64,000 nt of DNA, taken from Verrucomicrobiia bacterium. Lineage in GTDB: Bacteria; Verrucomicrobiota; Verrucomicrobiia; Opitutales; Cerasicoccaceae. The position numbers and the translations under genes are program-made. Of this stretch, positions 10,223 to 17,776 are shown piece after piece; position 1 is the first letter of the stretch, and each line of letters opens with the position of its first letter. The DNA lies in the NCBI GenBank assembly GCA_030432235.1, contig JAUIHT010000001.1, positions 372,001-436,000 on the forward strand. Reading direction: 5' to 3'. The notes under the pieces were generated by a model, which worked only from the letters and a program-made list of their open reading frames with translations, made no database searches and was not told the DNA's origin.

Positions 10223-11704
10223 TTACTTACGCCAGACGTCTTCGACTTCGGAGCCGAACCAGCGCGAGGTGATGACTTTTTGTTGAGTATAAAACTGCAC
10301 TCCCTCTTTGCCCTGGATGTGCAGGTCGCCGTAGAAGGAGGCGTCCCAGCCGGTGAAGGGGAACATCGCCACGGTGGCGGGCACCCCGACGTTGACGCCG
10401 ACCATGCCGGCCTTGACGCGATGCTTGAACTCCCGTGCGGCGTGCCCCGACTGCGTGAAGATAGCCGCGCCGTTGCCATAGGCGGAGCGATTGGCCAGCT
10501 CGATGGCTTCGTCCAGCTTGTCCGTGCGCATGACGTTGAGCACGGGCCCGAAGATTTCTTCCTGCGCGATAGTCATTTCCGAGGCGACCTGATCGACGAT
10601 GGTGGCGCCGACGTAGAAGCCATTCGGTGCGCCGTCGACCTTCACGCCGCGGCCATCGCAAAGCACTTTCGCGCCCTGATCGGCCCCGCCGTCGATGAGC
10701 GAGACGACGCGGTCGCGGTGGGCCGCGCTGATGAGCGCGCCCATGTCCGGCTGCTGTTCAATGTCGGTGCGGCCCACGCGGATGGCTTTGGCGGCCTCGG
10801 TCAGGCTGGGCAGCATCTTGTCGGCGGCAGCCCCGACGGTGATGGCGGTGGAGCCGGCCATGCAGCGCTCCCCGGCGCAGCCGAAAGCGGCCGTGGCCAG
10901 GGCCTCAATGGACTTCGGCATGTCCGCGTCGGGCATGATCACGATGTAGTTCTTGGCCCCACCGTTGGCCTGCACGCGCTTGCCGTGCTTGGTGCCGGTT
11001 TCGTGGATATATTTGGCCACCGGCGAAGAGCCGACGAAGGAGATGGCTCGCACCGTCGGGTGGGTCAGCAAGGTATCGACGGACTCGCGCCCGCCGTGGA
11101 CGAGGTTGAGCACGCCTTCGGGCAGGCCCGCTTCCTGCAAAAGCTCGATCAGCAACACGGCGCTGAGCGGCACTTTCTCGCTGGGCTTGAGGACGAAGGT
11201 GTTGCCGCAGACCAGGGCCAGGGGAAACATCCACATCGGCACCATGACCGGGAAGTTGAACGGCGTGATACCCGCGCAAACCCCCAGCGGCTGGAGCACC
11301 GTCTCGCAGTCGACGCGACGGGCCAGGTTCTCCAGCGTGTCACCCATCAGCAGGGTGGGGGCGCCGCAGGCATACTCGACGTTTTCCATGCCCCGGTAGA
11401 CGTCGCCCCGGGCCTCGGACAAGGTCTTGCCGTGCTCGCGGCTGACCAGCTTGCAGAGCTTGTCGAAGTTCGTCTCGATGAGCTGCCGGTAGCGGAAGAA
11501 TATTCGTGCGCGTTCGATGGGCGGCGTCTCGCTCCAGACCGGGAAGGCGTCCGAGGCGGCTTGCACAGCGGCGTTGACCAGCGCGGCGTCACCCAGCGGG
11601 CACTCCGCAATGACTTCCCCGGTGGAGGGATTGTGCACGGGTGATGTCGGCAGGCCGTCAGGCGTGAACCAACGGCCGCCGATGAAGACAGGGCAGGGCT
11701 CCAT
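10223..11704 (-). CDS. mmsA: CoA-acylating methylmalonate-semialdehyde dehydrogenase
   Basis: MmsA oxidises malonate or methylmalonate semialdehyde with NAD and CoA, giving acetyl-CoA or propionyl-CoA plus CO2. The 493-residue aldehyde dehydrogenase fold includes ITPFNFPVMVPMWMFP, the family-typical substrate and cofactor segment, and GCAGERCMAGSTAI with the catalytic cysteine flanked as in MmsA rather than in ordinary aldehyde dehydrogenases. It starts 20 bp after preA, second in the leftward pyrimidine operon, where it would finish the carbon route from beta-alanine or beta-aminoisobutyrate. The assignment is firm. Confidence 0.94.
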   Translation of the reverse strand: MEPCPVFIGGRWFTPDGLPTSPVHNPSTGEVIAECPLGDAALVNAAVQAASDAFPVWSETPPIERARIFFRYRQLIETNFDKLCKLVSREHGKTLSEARGDVYRGMENVEYACGAPTLLMGDTLENLARRVDCETVLQPLGVCAGITPFNFPVMVPMWMFPLALVCGNTFVLKPSEKVPLSAVLLIELLQEAGLPEGVLNLVHGGRESVDTLLTHPTVRAISFVGSSPVAKYIHETGTKHGKRVQANGGAKNYIVIMPDADMPKSIEALATAAFGCAGERCMAGSTAITVGAAADKMLPSLTEAAKAIRVGRTDIEQQPDMGALISAAHRDRVVSLIDGGADQGAKVLCDGRGVKVDGAPNGFYVGATIVDQVASEMTIAQEEIFGPVLNVMRTDKLDEAIELANRSAYGNGAAIFTQSGHAAREFKHRVKAGMVGVNVGVPATVAMFPFTGWDASFYGDLHIQGKEGVQFYTQQKVITSRWFGSEVEDVWRK

Positions 11705-11724
11705 AATAGGTCAACCGGTTGGCG

Positions 11725-12852
11725 CTAGTTGCGGGCGAGGGCGTCGGATTGTTTGACGAAGTCGTCACCGCTCCACTCGCCGTCGGCCTTGACCATCTTC
11801 TTGGCTTTGGCCTCGGCCTCGGCTTCCTTGCGGGCCTTGCGACGCTCGACCAGGTCGGCGTGGGTGGTGAAGTACTGCAGACTGTGGCCTTTGAAATCGG
11901 CCAGCGTCTCGAACTTGTGCTCTTCCATGAAGGAAAGAAGCTCTTCGCACATCTTTTGAACATGGGCGTAGCCGAACTTCATTACACCGGTGCAGACTTG
12001 CACTGTGTCCGAGCCCAGGAGAATGAACTCCGCTGCATCAAAGCCGGTTTCGACCCCGCCGATGCCGGAGATGGTTTTGCCGGGGTATTCCTTTTCGATG
12101 ACCTTGGCGATTTCCATAACCATGCGCAGGGCGATGGGTTTGACCGCACGCGAGGAATAACCGCCGGGCGTGGTGAAGCCCTCGACCGTCGGCTCCGGGC
12201 GGAGCGTTTTCAAATCCACGCCCATGACGCTGCGGATGGTGTTGATCGCGCTGACGCCCTGACAGCCGGCCTTGAAGGCGGCGCGGGCCGGGTCCTCGAT
12301 ATGGGTGACGTTCGGGGTCAATTTTGCCCAGACGGGCTTGGTGGCGGCCTCCATGACCCAGCTCGAGACCTCGCCGAGGATTTCCGGGCTCTCGCCCATG
12401 GCAGCGCCCATCTTGCGTTCGGGCAGGCCGTGCGGGCAGGAGAAGTTGAGCTCGAAGGAGTCCACGCCGGCTTCCTCGCAGCGCCCGACGAGCTCGGCCC
12501 AGGCATCTTTGTTGTACTCCTCCATGATGGAGGCGATGAGGATGCCCTCGGGGTGCATGTCCTTGAGCTTTTTGAATTCCTCAATCCAGATGTCGAGAGG
12601 GCGGTCGCTGATGAGCTCGATGTTTTCCCAGCCGATCACTTCCTTGCCGTCGGCGGATTTTAGCTTGGCGTAGCGGGGGGAGACGTTGTTCACCTTGGAG
12701 GCGTCCAGGCTGACGGTTTTGGCAATCACGGCGCCCCAGCCCTCTCGAAAAGCGCGTGATATCACGCTGAGATTGGTTCCTGGAGGCCCGGAGCCGATAA
12801 CAAAGGGGTTGGGGAGCTTGAGTCCGTCGACGACGGTTTCTAATGTGGCCAT
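11725..12852 (-). CDS. preA: PreA-like dihydropyrimidine dehydrogenase catalytic subunit lacking the ferredoxin domain
   Basis: This FMN-dependent TIM-barrel enzyme of 375 residues should reduce uracil and thymine, the first step of the pathway. FELNFSCPHGLPERKMG contains the catalytic cysteine in the dihydropyrimidine dehydrogenase context, and SGIGGVETGFDAAEFILLG and VQVCTGVM form the FMN phosphate site. Known PreA proteins (about 411 residues) end with a two-cluster 4Fe-4S ferredoxin domain. Here the barrel is followed only by a charged tail (ERRKARKEAEAEAKAKK) and no Cys-x2-Cys-x2-Cys motif, and no preT gene lies nearby. The electron donor is therefore unclear. It is the first gene of the leftward operon. 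Confidence 0.9.
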   Translation of the reverse strand: MATLETVVDGLKLPNPFVIGSGPPGTNLSVISRAFREGWGAVIAKTVSLDASKVNNVSPRYAKLKSADGKEVIGWENIELISDRPLDIWIEEFKKLKDMHPEGILIASIMEEYNKDAWAELVGRCEEAGVDSFELNFSCPHGLPERKMGAAMGESPEILGEVSSWVMEAATKPVWAKLTPNVTHIEDPARAAFKAGCQGVSAINTIRSVMGVDLKTLRPEPTVEGFTTPGGYSSRAVKPIALRMVMEIAKVIEKEYPGKTISGIGGVETGFDAAEFILLGSDTVQVCTGVMKFGYAHVQKMCEELLSFMEEHKFETLADFKGHSLQYFTTHADLVERRKARKEAEAEAKAKKMVKADGEWSGDDFVKQSDALARN

Positions 12853-13024
12853 AGCTGGATTCCTTTCAATGCCGGGGGACGGGGTGGGACCGTCCGCGGG
12901 CGCGGGTTAGTGGTGATTAGGTGTCTTTTTAATAGTGTAGCCGTCTTGAGCCTCTGTTAAATACAAATCGCCGCCCCGGCGGTATGCCGGAGCACGCGAC
13001 TGCACTTGACAAAGTTGCCAAAGG

Positions 13025-13041
13025 CTGGCCTGTGAAATGCT
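13025..13041 (+). promoter_or_regulatory. Candidate sigma-54 promoter of the beta-ureidopropionase operon
   Basis: CTGGCCTGTGAAATGCT has GG and GC separated by exactly 10 bases. It matches YTGGC and G at the -24 element and 4 of 5 bases of TTGCW at -12. The predicted start near 13052 would leave only a 5-base leader before the ATG at 13057. Confidence 0.5.
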
Positions 13042-13056
13042 TACGTAGCAGTCTTT

Positions 13057-13926
13057 ATGCCTAGAATTATACGCGGAGGACTCATCCAGGTCAGCTCGAC
13101 CCACCCCGGGACGGAGCCGCTGGACACCATCAAGCAGGCCATGATCGAAAAGACCATGGGCTATATAGAGGCTGCGGCCGAGAAAGGCTGCCAGGTGGTC
13201 TGTATGCAGGAGCTGTTCTACGGCCCGTATTTTTGCGCCGAGCAGGAGATCAAATGGTATGATCTGACTGAGTCGGTGCCCGACGGGCCAACCGTGCAGC
13301 TCATGTGCGAGACGGCCAAGCGCCTCGGCATCGTACTTGTCGTGCCGGTGTACGAGGTGGAGCAGGCAGGCGTGTTTTATAACACCGCCGCGGTCATCGA
13401 CGCCGATGGCAAGTATCTGGGCAAGTACCGCAAGCACCACATACCGCATTGCCAGCCGGGCTTCTGGGAAAAGTTTTACTTCCGTCCGGGCAACCTCGGC
13501 TATCCCGTCTGGGAGACCGCCGTGGGTAAGGTGGGAGTGTATATTTGCTATGACCGCCACTTCCCCGAGGGCGCGCGTTGTCTGGGCCTGAACGGCGCGG
13601 AGATCATTTTCAATCCCTCCGCCACCGTCGCGGGCCTGAGCGAGTACCTGTGGAAGCTGGAGCAGCCCGCACATGCCGTGGCCAACGGCTACTTCGTCGG
13701 CGCCATCAATCGCGTTGGTACCGAAGCGCCCTGGAACATCGGCGAGTTTTACGGGCAGTCCTATTTCTGTAATCCACGTGGGCAGATGCTGGCCGTCGGC
13801 TCACGCGATCAGGACGAGCTTATCGTCGCTGATATGAATTTCGATGAGATCGCGGAGGTGCGCGCCGTCTGGCAGTTCTACCGTGACCGCCGCCCGGACA
13901 GCTACGGCGCCATCGTCGCGCCTTAA
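13057..13926 (+). CDS. Beta-ureidopropionase (nitrilase superfamily)
   Basis: This 289-residue carbon-nitrogen hydrolase should cleave N-carbamoyl-beta-alanine or N-carbamoyl-beta-aminoisobutyrate to the free beta-amino acid, CO2 and ammonia. The Glu-Lys-Cys triad is visible: CMQELFYGPYFC (Glu), GKYRKHHIPH (Lys) and VYICYDRHFPEGARC (Cys). The length and the EGARC context fit the beta-ureidopropionase / N-carbamoylputrescine amidase branch. The pyrimidine genes opposite it decide for the former. It is divergent from preA and followed 15 bp later by a deaminase gene. Confidence 0.9.
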   Translation: MPRIIRGGLIQVSSTHPGTEPLDTIKQAMIEKTMGYIEAAAEKGCQVVCMQELFYGPYFCAEQEIKWYDLTESVPDGPTVQLMCETAKRLGIVLVVPVYEVEQAGVFYNTAAVIDADGKYLGKYRKHHIPHCQPGFWEKFYFRPGNLGYPVWETAVGKVGVYICYDRHFPEGARCLGLNGAEIIFNPSATVAGLSEYLWKLEQPAHAVANGYFVGAINRVGTEAPWNIGEFYGQSYFCNPRGQMLAVGSRDQDELIVADMNFDEIAEVRAVWQFYRDRRPDSYGAIVAP

Positions 13927-13941
13927 CCACACGACTGCCTT

Positions 13942-14412
13942 ATGGATCATGAAGCGTTTATGAGGAGGGCGATTGAGCTCTCCAAAGAAAAGATGCAGGG
14001 AGGCGCAGGCGGCCCCTTCGGGGCGGTCATCGTCAAGGATGGTGAAATCATTTCCGAGGGCTGGAATCAGGTTACCAGCACGAACGACCCGACCGCCCAC
14101 GCGGAAATCGTGGCAGTGCGCAATGCGTGTAAAAAACTGAACAACTTCGAGCTGCACGGCTGCACCGTCTATACCAGTTGCGAGCCGTGCCCCATGTGCC
14201 TGAGCGCGATTTTCTGGTCCCGCTGCGCTAATATTTTCTACGCGAATACCCGCGATGACGCCGCCGCAATCCAGTTTGACGATCAAAAGCTCTACCGCGA
14301 GCTAACCTTGCCGTTCCACCGGCGCAAAATCCCCATGACGCAGATCAGCCGCGAGGAAGCTCTGGTCGCCTTTAAAATGTGGCAGGAGAAAGACGACAAG
14401 ATCCGGTACTAG
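13942..14412 (+). CDS. Nucleoside/guanine deaminase (cytidine-deaminase fold)
   Basis: This 156-residue zinc deaminase has the two signatures of the fold: THAEIVAVRNA-type (here PTAHAEIVAVRNAC, zinc-binding His and catalytic Glu) and SCEPCPMCLSAI (two zinc-binding cysteines). Its length and the N-terminal FMRRAIELSKE are like GuaD-type guanine deaminases, which turn guanine into xanthine and so would feed the purine route next door. Cytosine deamination, feeding uracil into the pyrimidine route, is the alternative. It follows beta-ureidopropionase by 15 bp and overlaps the convergent transporter gene by 4 bp. Confidence 0.85.
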   Translation: MDHEAFMRRAIELSKEKMQGGAGGPFGAVIVKDGEIISEGWNQVTSTNDPTAHAEIVAVRNACKKLNNFELHGCTVYTSCEPCPMCLSAIFWSRCANIFYANTRDDAAAIQFDDQKLYRELTLPFHRRKIPMTQISREEALVAFKMWQEKDDKIRY

Positions 14413-15401
14413 GTTTTTTTATCACCGGTGTGTGAGAGCCAGCCGGCCAGTGCGCCTTGCAGGGACAGGCAGAAGGGGTGAAAGAGCATGATCGGCAGCA
14501 ACACGAGGCTCAGCTCCACGCCGGTGCCGGCAAAGATGCTGGATGCCATCGGGACGCCCGCCGCCAGACTCTTTTGCGTGGCGCAGAAAAAGGCCGCGAT
14601 GGCGTCGGTGCGCTCGAACTTCATCAGGCGCAATACACCGTAGGCCAGGGCCGACACCAGCAGCAGGAAAAACAGGCTCATCCCGGCGGCGATAAGGAGC
14701 GATGCCGACGGCACCTTCGACCAGATGGCCTCCTTCACGGAGTTGCAGAAGGTGCAGAAGATGATGAAGAGGATGAGGAGCGTATTGAGCTGCTTGATGG
14801 AGCCTTTATGCCTCTTGATAAAATCTTTGCACGGACGCCACAGCAGGCGCACTACCTGACCTGCGATCAGGGGAAGCAGCACTAGCTTGCTGATGTCCAG
14901 AAGCAGCGGCGCCAGCGGGATGGGTTCGCCGGTCGTGGCCACCACCCAGGCCATCACCGTCGGCACGATGAACACCCCGGCGATGTTGGAAAAGGTCACG
15001 TTGAAAACCGCCGCCGCGGTCGTGCCCCCCGCTAGTGTCGTGTAGATAACCGCCGTCGAGATGGTCGTGGGCAGGATGGCGAGGTAAACGAAGCCCAGCC
15101 ACAAATCTTCCGGTAGCGTGCCTTTCACCAACTGACTCAGCCCGATGATCAGGATGGGCACCGCCACAAAACACCAAAGCTGGGCGAACAGATGCAGGCG
15201 TACCTTGGTAATGGCGGCGCGGACCTCGTCCAGCGGCATCGACATGCCTTGCAGGAAGAAGATGAGCACCACCGCCAGCTTGGTCGTTACCTGACTCTGC
15301 AGGAAGCCGCCCTTGGCTCCGAGCTCCGGCACCAGAAAAGCCAGGCCTATGGCCACGGCTACACCGATGACAAATTGGAGGGTGGCGATGAGTGGCTTCA
15401 T
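14409..15401 (-). CDS. Bile acid:sodium symporter-like transporter (YfeH/SBF-like family)
   Basis: This is a hydrophobic protein of 330 residues with about ten membrane spans. Family features are the early QVTTKLAVVLIFFLQGMSMP segment, AILPTTISTAVIYTTLAGG, and the late FFCATQKSLAAGVPMASSIF motif of the SBF-like group (YfeH type). These are putative Na+-coupled carriers of organic anions; substrates are mostly unknown. It converges on the deaminase gene with a 4-bp overlap and appears monocistronic. A link to nucleobase catabolism is possible only by position. Confidence 0.82.
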   Translation of the reverse strand: MKPLIATLQFVIGVAVAIGLAFLVPELGAKGGFLQSQVTTKLAVVLIFFLQGMSMPLDEVRAAITKVRLHLFAQLWCFVAVPILIIGLSQLVKGTLPEDLWLGFVYLAILPTTISTAVIYTTLAGGTTAAAVFNVTFSNIAGVFIVPTVMAWVVATTGEPIPLAPLLLDISKLVLLPLIAGQVVRLLWRPCKDFIKRHKGSIKQLNTLLILFIIFCTFCNSVKEAIWSKVPSASLLIAAGMSLFFLLLVSALAYGVLRLMKFERTDAIAAFFCATQKSLAAGVPMASSIFAGTGVELSLVLLPIMLFHPFCLSLQGALAGWLSHTGDKKT

Positions 15402-15552
15402 GGCGACCCACAGAATCCAAACGCGGGGGGCTTGTCAAAGCAGGATAGGGGGGGGCTGGGTGAGAGGGAGAGAGAAAGCGTGAGAGGGAGAATAGGGAAG
15501 AGGGATTTAACCGCGAAGGACGCGAATCACGTGAAGGAAGCGAAAAGGTAGT

Positions 15553-15571
15553 GTCCGCCGTCCCGGCGGAC
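15553..15571. repeat. GC-rich hairpin left of the AT-rich lipoprotein gene
   Basis: GTCCGCCG-TCC-CGGCGGAC is a perfect 8-bp stem with a 3-base loop. A related hairpin lies at 16325-16343 on the other side of the lipoprotein gene. Just left of it (15510-15545) is a single arm with repeated GCGAA units, like the arms of the long inverted repeats elsewhere in the window. Confidence 0.6.
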
Positions 15572-15651
15572 GTGGCACATGCGGCTTGTAACATGTGGCG
15601 AAAGCCTGTTTAAATCACGACGATGCTTTTAACTTTTAATAAGCTCAAAAA

Positions 15652-16302
15652 ATGAAAGCTCTCAATGTCGTTGTCATTATACTGTTATTAGTCACCGCTT
15701 GTTCAGCAGTTGAAAGCTCTACAGAAATTGAACAAAACGACATGCCCGTAAGCCTTATAGTCAGAGGGTTTTCCACCGACTGGGATTTTATGGGATTTGT
15801 TGACCCCACTTGTTATGAACACGACTTAAAAAAGCAGTGGACTCCTGAGCTACTACATCAGCACACACTGGAATCGATGAATAAGCATGAAGCTTTCTTT
15901 TGGGGATGTGCAGAAATGGATTGGAATTTAGTAATCAATCCAAATCACTTTGAAGACTATGAAAAGAAAGCTTCCAAGACTTTAACGGGTTACATTCATG
16001 TAAGAGGGAACCAGCTCGTGCTAACCTCAATGTCTTCTTTGTGTTACGCAGCCCAGTATCCTGAGGAAGTTAAGATACCTACTGAAGAAGATGTTCAAAT
16101 AGACATTTCACCTGGCATATACCGCATCACCGTTCTCGAGCTTTTCGATTATGACGGCTCTGAGCAGCTCCCGTCTGATGTTGATCCTGATTTTGATGAT
16201 CAAGCAATTCACTATGCGATAAGAATTGAAAAGACGGATGCTCAACCTAGCGAAGAGTATACAAGGATCCCATTGCTCCCGAGCTGCTTTCAGATTCAAT
16301 AA
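15652..16302 (+). CDS. Lipoprotein of unknown function
   Basis: I do not recognise this 216-residue protein. It begins with a lipoprotein signal peptide: MKALN, a hydrophobic run, then VTAC with the lipidated cysteine at residue 17. The mature part is acidic and has three more cysteines (near 60, 85 and 125), which could form disulfides in the periplasm. Its codons and its surroundings are clearly richer in A and T than any neighbour, and related GC-rich hairpins stand at both ends. This suggests recent acquisition as a small cassette. No partner gene lies beside it. Confidence 0.8.
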   Translation: MKALNVVVIILLLVTACSAVESSTEIEQNDMPVSLIVRGFSTDWDFMGFVDPTCYEHDLKKQWTPELLHQHTLESMNKHEAFFWGCAEMDWNLVINPNHFEDYEKKASKTLTGYIHVRGNQLVLTSMSSLCYAAQYPEEVKIPTEEDVQIDISPGIYRITVLELFDYDGSEQLPSDVDPDFDDQAIHYAIRIEKTDAQPSEEYTRIPLLPSCFQIQ

Positions 16303-16324
16303 TGCTGAGTGCTGTGTCGCTTCT

Positions 16325-16343
16325 GCCCGCCGTCCTGGCGGGC
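16325..16343. repeat. GC-rich hairpin right of the AT-rich lipoprotein gene
   Basis: GCCCGCC-GTCCT-GGCGGGC is a perfect 7-bp stem with a 5-base loop, closely related in sequence to the hairpin at 15553-15571. It lies 22 bp after the lipoprotein stop codon and could also act in 3'-end formation. Confidence 0.6.
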
Positions 16344-16430
16344 GCTATTTTTATTCTAAACCTTTGTGTACTTGGCGTTTAAGCCTCTGTACTCTATGCG
16401 ACTTCTTCGGTTGAAATATTCCAATCCGTG

Positions 16431-17657
16431 TTACCTGTCGTAGACGTCCATGGCGGCGTCGACGGGGTCGGCGGCGGAGAGCTTGGCGCCGTGGCGCAGC
16501 AGGACGCTCTGTAGCGCGCCGAGGGTTTGCAGGATGAATGGTTCGCGGCAGTTGTAGCCCATGTTGCCGATGCGCCAAATCTTGCCGTGCAGCGGGCCGA
16601 AGGAGGTGCCGATCTCGATGCCGAAGCGGTTCAGCATATCCGCGCGCACGGCGTCGCCGTTGACCTCCGCGGGGATGTACACGCCGGTGACGTTGTTCAT
16701 CTTGTGGGCGAGGTCGCCGAAGAGTTTTAAACCCATGGCCTGCAGGCCGGCCACCATGGCGTCGCTGCCGAGCTTGTGGCGCGCGATGCCGTTGAGCAGG
16801 CCTTCCTTGTAGAGGATGCGGGCGCATTCGCGCGCGCCATAGAGCATGGTGGTGGCCTCGGTGTGGTGATTCAGCCGCTGCTCGCTCCAGTAGGCCATGA
16901 TTTGCGCGAGGTCCAGGTAGTTGGACGTGATGCGGGAGCGCGTGCCGGGGGTGAAGCCCGCAGGCTGGATGCCTTTTTCCACGTGCCAGCGGTCTTTGAT
17001 CATGGCCGCTACTTTGTCATTCAAAGTAATCGGGCCGGAGCCCGACGGGCCGCCGATGCACTTCTGCAAACCTGCCGTGACCGAATCCAGCTCCCACTCA
17101 TCGACCGCCAGACGATTACCGGCGATGGAGGCGGTGGCGTCGACGTAGGTCACCGCGCCGTGGGCCTTGGCGATTTTGCCAACTTCCTCCAGCGGCTGGT
17201 TCATGGTGGTGGAGGTGTCGCCCTGGCAGATGGCCACGATCTTGGGCTGGAAAGCCTTCACCGCCTCCTCGATTTCCTCCGGCGGGAAGACCGTGCCCCA
17301 TTCGCGGTGGAGCACTTTGACTTCGGCCCCGAGGCGCGAGGAGATTTCCTCCAGCAGCAGACCGAATCGTCCGAAGCTGGGCACCAGTACGCGGTCGCCC
17401 TTTTCAATCAGCGAGCAGAGCACGGCTTCGATGGCGCCGCGCGAGGTCGTGTCGATGAGGAAGGTCCACTTGTTTTTCGTTTCGAAAACTTCCCGGTAGA
17501 GCGCCATGGCCTCGTTCATGTACTCGGTGAAAGCCGGGTCGAACTGCCCCAGCAGCGCGGCGGACATGGCGCGGTGCACGCGCGGGTCGGCATTGATGGG
17601 GCCCGGGCCCATGAGCAGGCGCGGCGGCGGATTGATTTCGTCAAATGGCAGTGGCAT
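16431..17657 (-). CDS. pucG: Class V aminotransferase, probable (S)-ureidoglycine:glyoxylate aminotransferase
   Basis: This PLP enzyme of 408 residues has the serine-pyruvate aminotransferase fold. The start LLMGPGPINADPRVHRAM is typical, and GLQKCIGGPSGSGPITL carries the PLP lysine. PucG converts ureidoglycine plus glyoxylate to oxalurate plus glycine. As the last gene of an operon that makes ureidoglycine from urate, this role is the best fit; alanine-glyoxylate or serine-pyruvate activity is the alternative. I set the start at the ATG at 17657. A reading frame open to 17780 would run through the inverted repeat at 17676-17745 and encode repeat-derived residues. Confidence 0.88.
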   Translation of the reverse strand: MPLPFDEINPPPRLLMGPGPINADPRVHRAMSAALLGQFDPAFTEYMNEAMALYREVFETKNKWTFLIDTTSRGAIEAVLCSLIEKGDRVLVPSFGRFGLLLEEISSRLGAEVKVLHREWGTVFPPEEIEEAVKAFQPKIVAICQGDTSTTMNQPLEEVGKIAKAHGAVTYVDATASIAGNRLAVDEWELDSVTAGLQKCIGGPSGSGPITLNDKVAAMIKDRWHVEKGIQPAGFTPGTRSRITSNYLDLAQIMAYWSEQRLNHHTEATTMLYGARECARILYKEGLLNGIARHKLGSDAMVAGLQAMGLKLFGDLAHKMNNVTGVYIPAEVNGDAVRADMLNRFGIEIGTSFGPLHGKIWRIGNMGYNCREPFILQTLGALQSVLLRHGAKLSAADPVDAAMDVYDR

Positions 17658-17675
17658 GGTGCAGGTTCTATTTTT

Positions 17676-17745
17676 AACCACAGATTTCACGGATAGCACG
17701 GATTCAATAACAAACTTATCTGTGTCATCCGTGTAATCTGTGGTT
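17676..17745. repeat. Long imperfect inverted repeat between allantoinase and pucG
   Basis: The arms AACCACAGATTTCACGGAT... and the reverse complement of ...CCGTGTAATCTGTGGTT pair over about 28 bases with roughly five mismatches. It is an intra-operon hairpin of the widely repeated ACCACAGATTACACGGAT type, comparable in design to 10123-10204 and 21250-21330. Confidence 0.75.
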
Positions 17746-17776
17746 GAAATTTGTTTTATTGAGAAAAAATTATTTT

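Noticed and set aside
10280-11644. Long plus-strand reading frame of 454 codons opposite mmsA
   Set aside because: It is the shadow of mmsA in a GC-rich gene; the protein is rich in Gly, His and Ala with no domain, and mmsA has full motifs on the other strand.
13006-13011. TTGACA as a sigma-70 -35 element for beta-ureidopropionase
   Set aside because: No acceptable -10 hexamer is found 16-18 bases downstream, and the sigma-54-like element fits better.
12853-13024. Sigma-54 promoter for the preA operon on the minus strand
   Set aside because: The only GG-N10-GC match (13017-13033) has CAGG and TTTGGC, lacks the T of the -24 TGG, and is 165 bp from the start codon.
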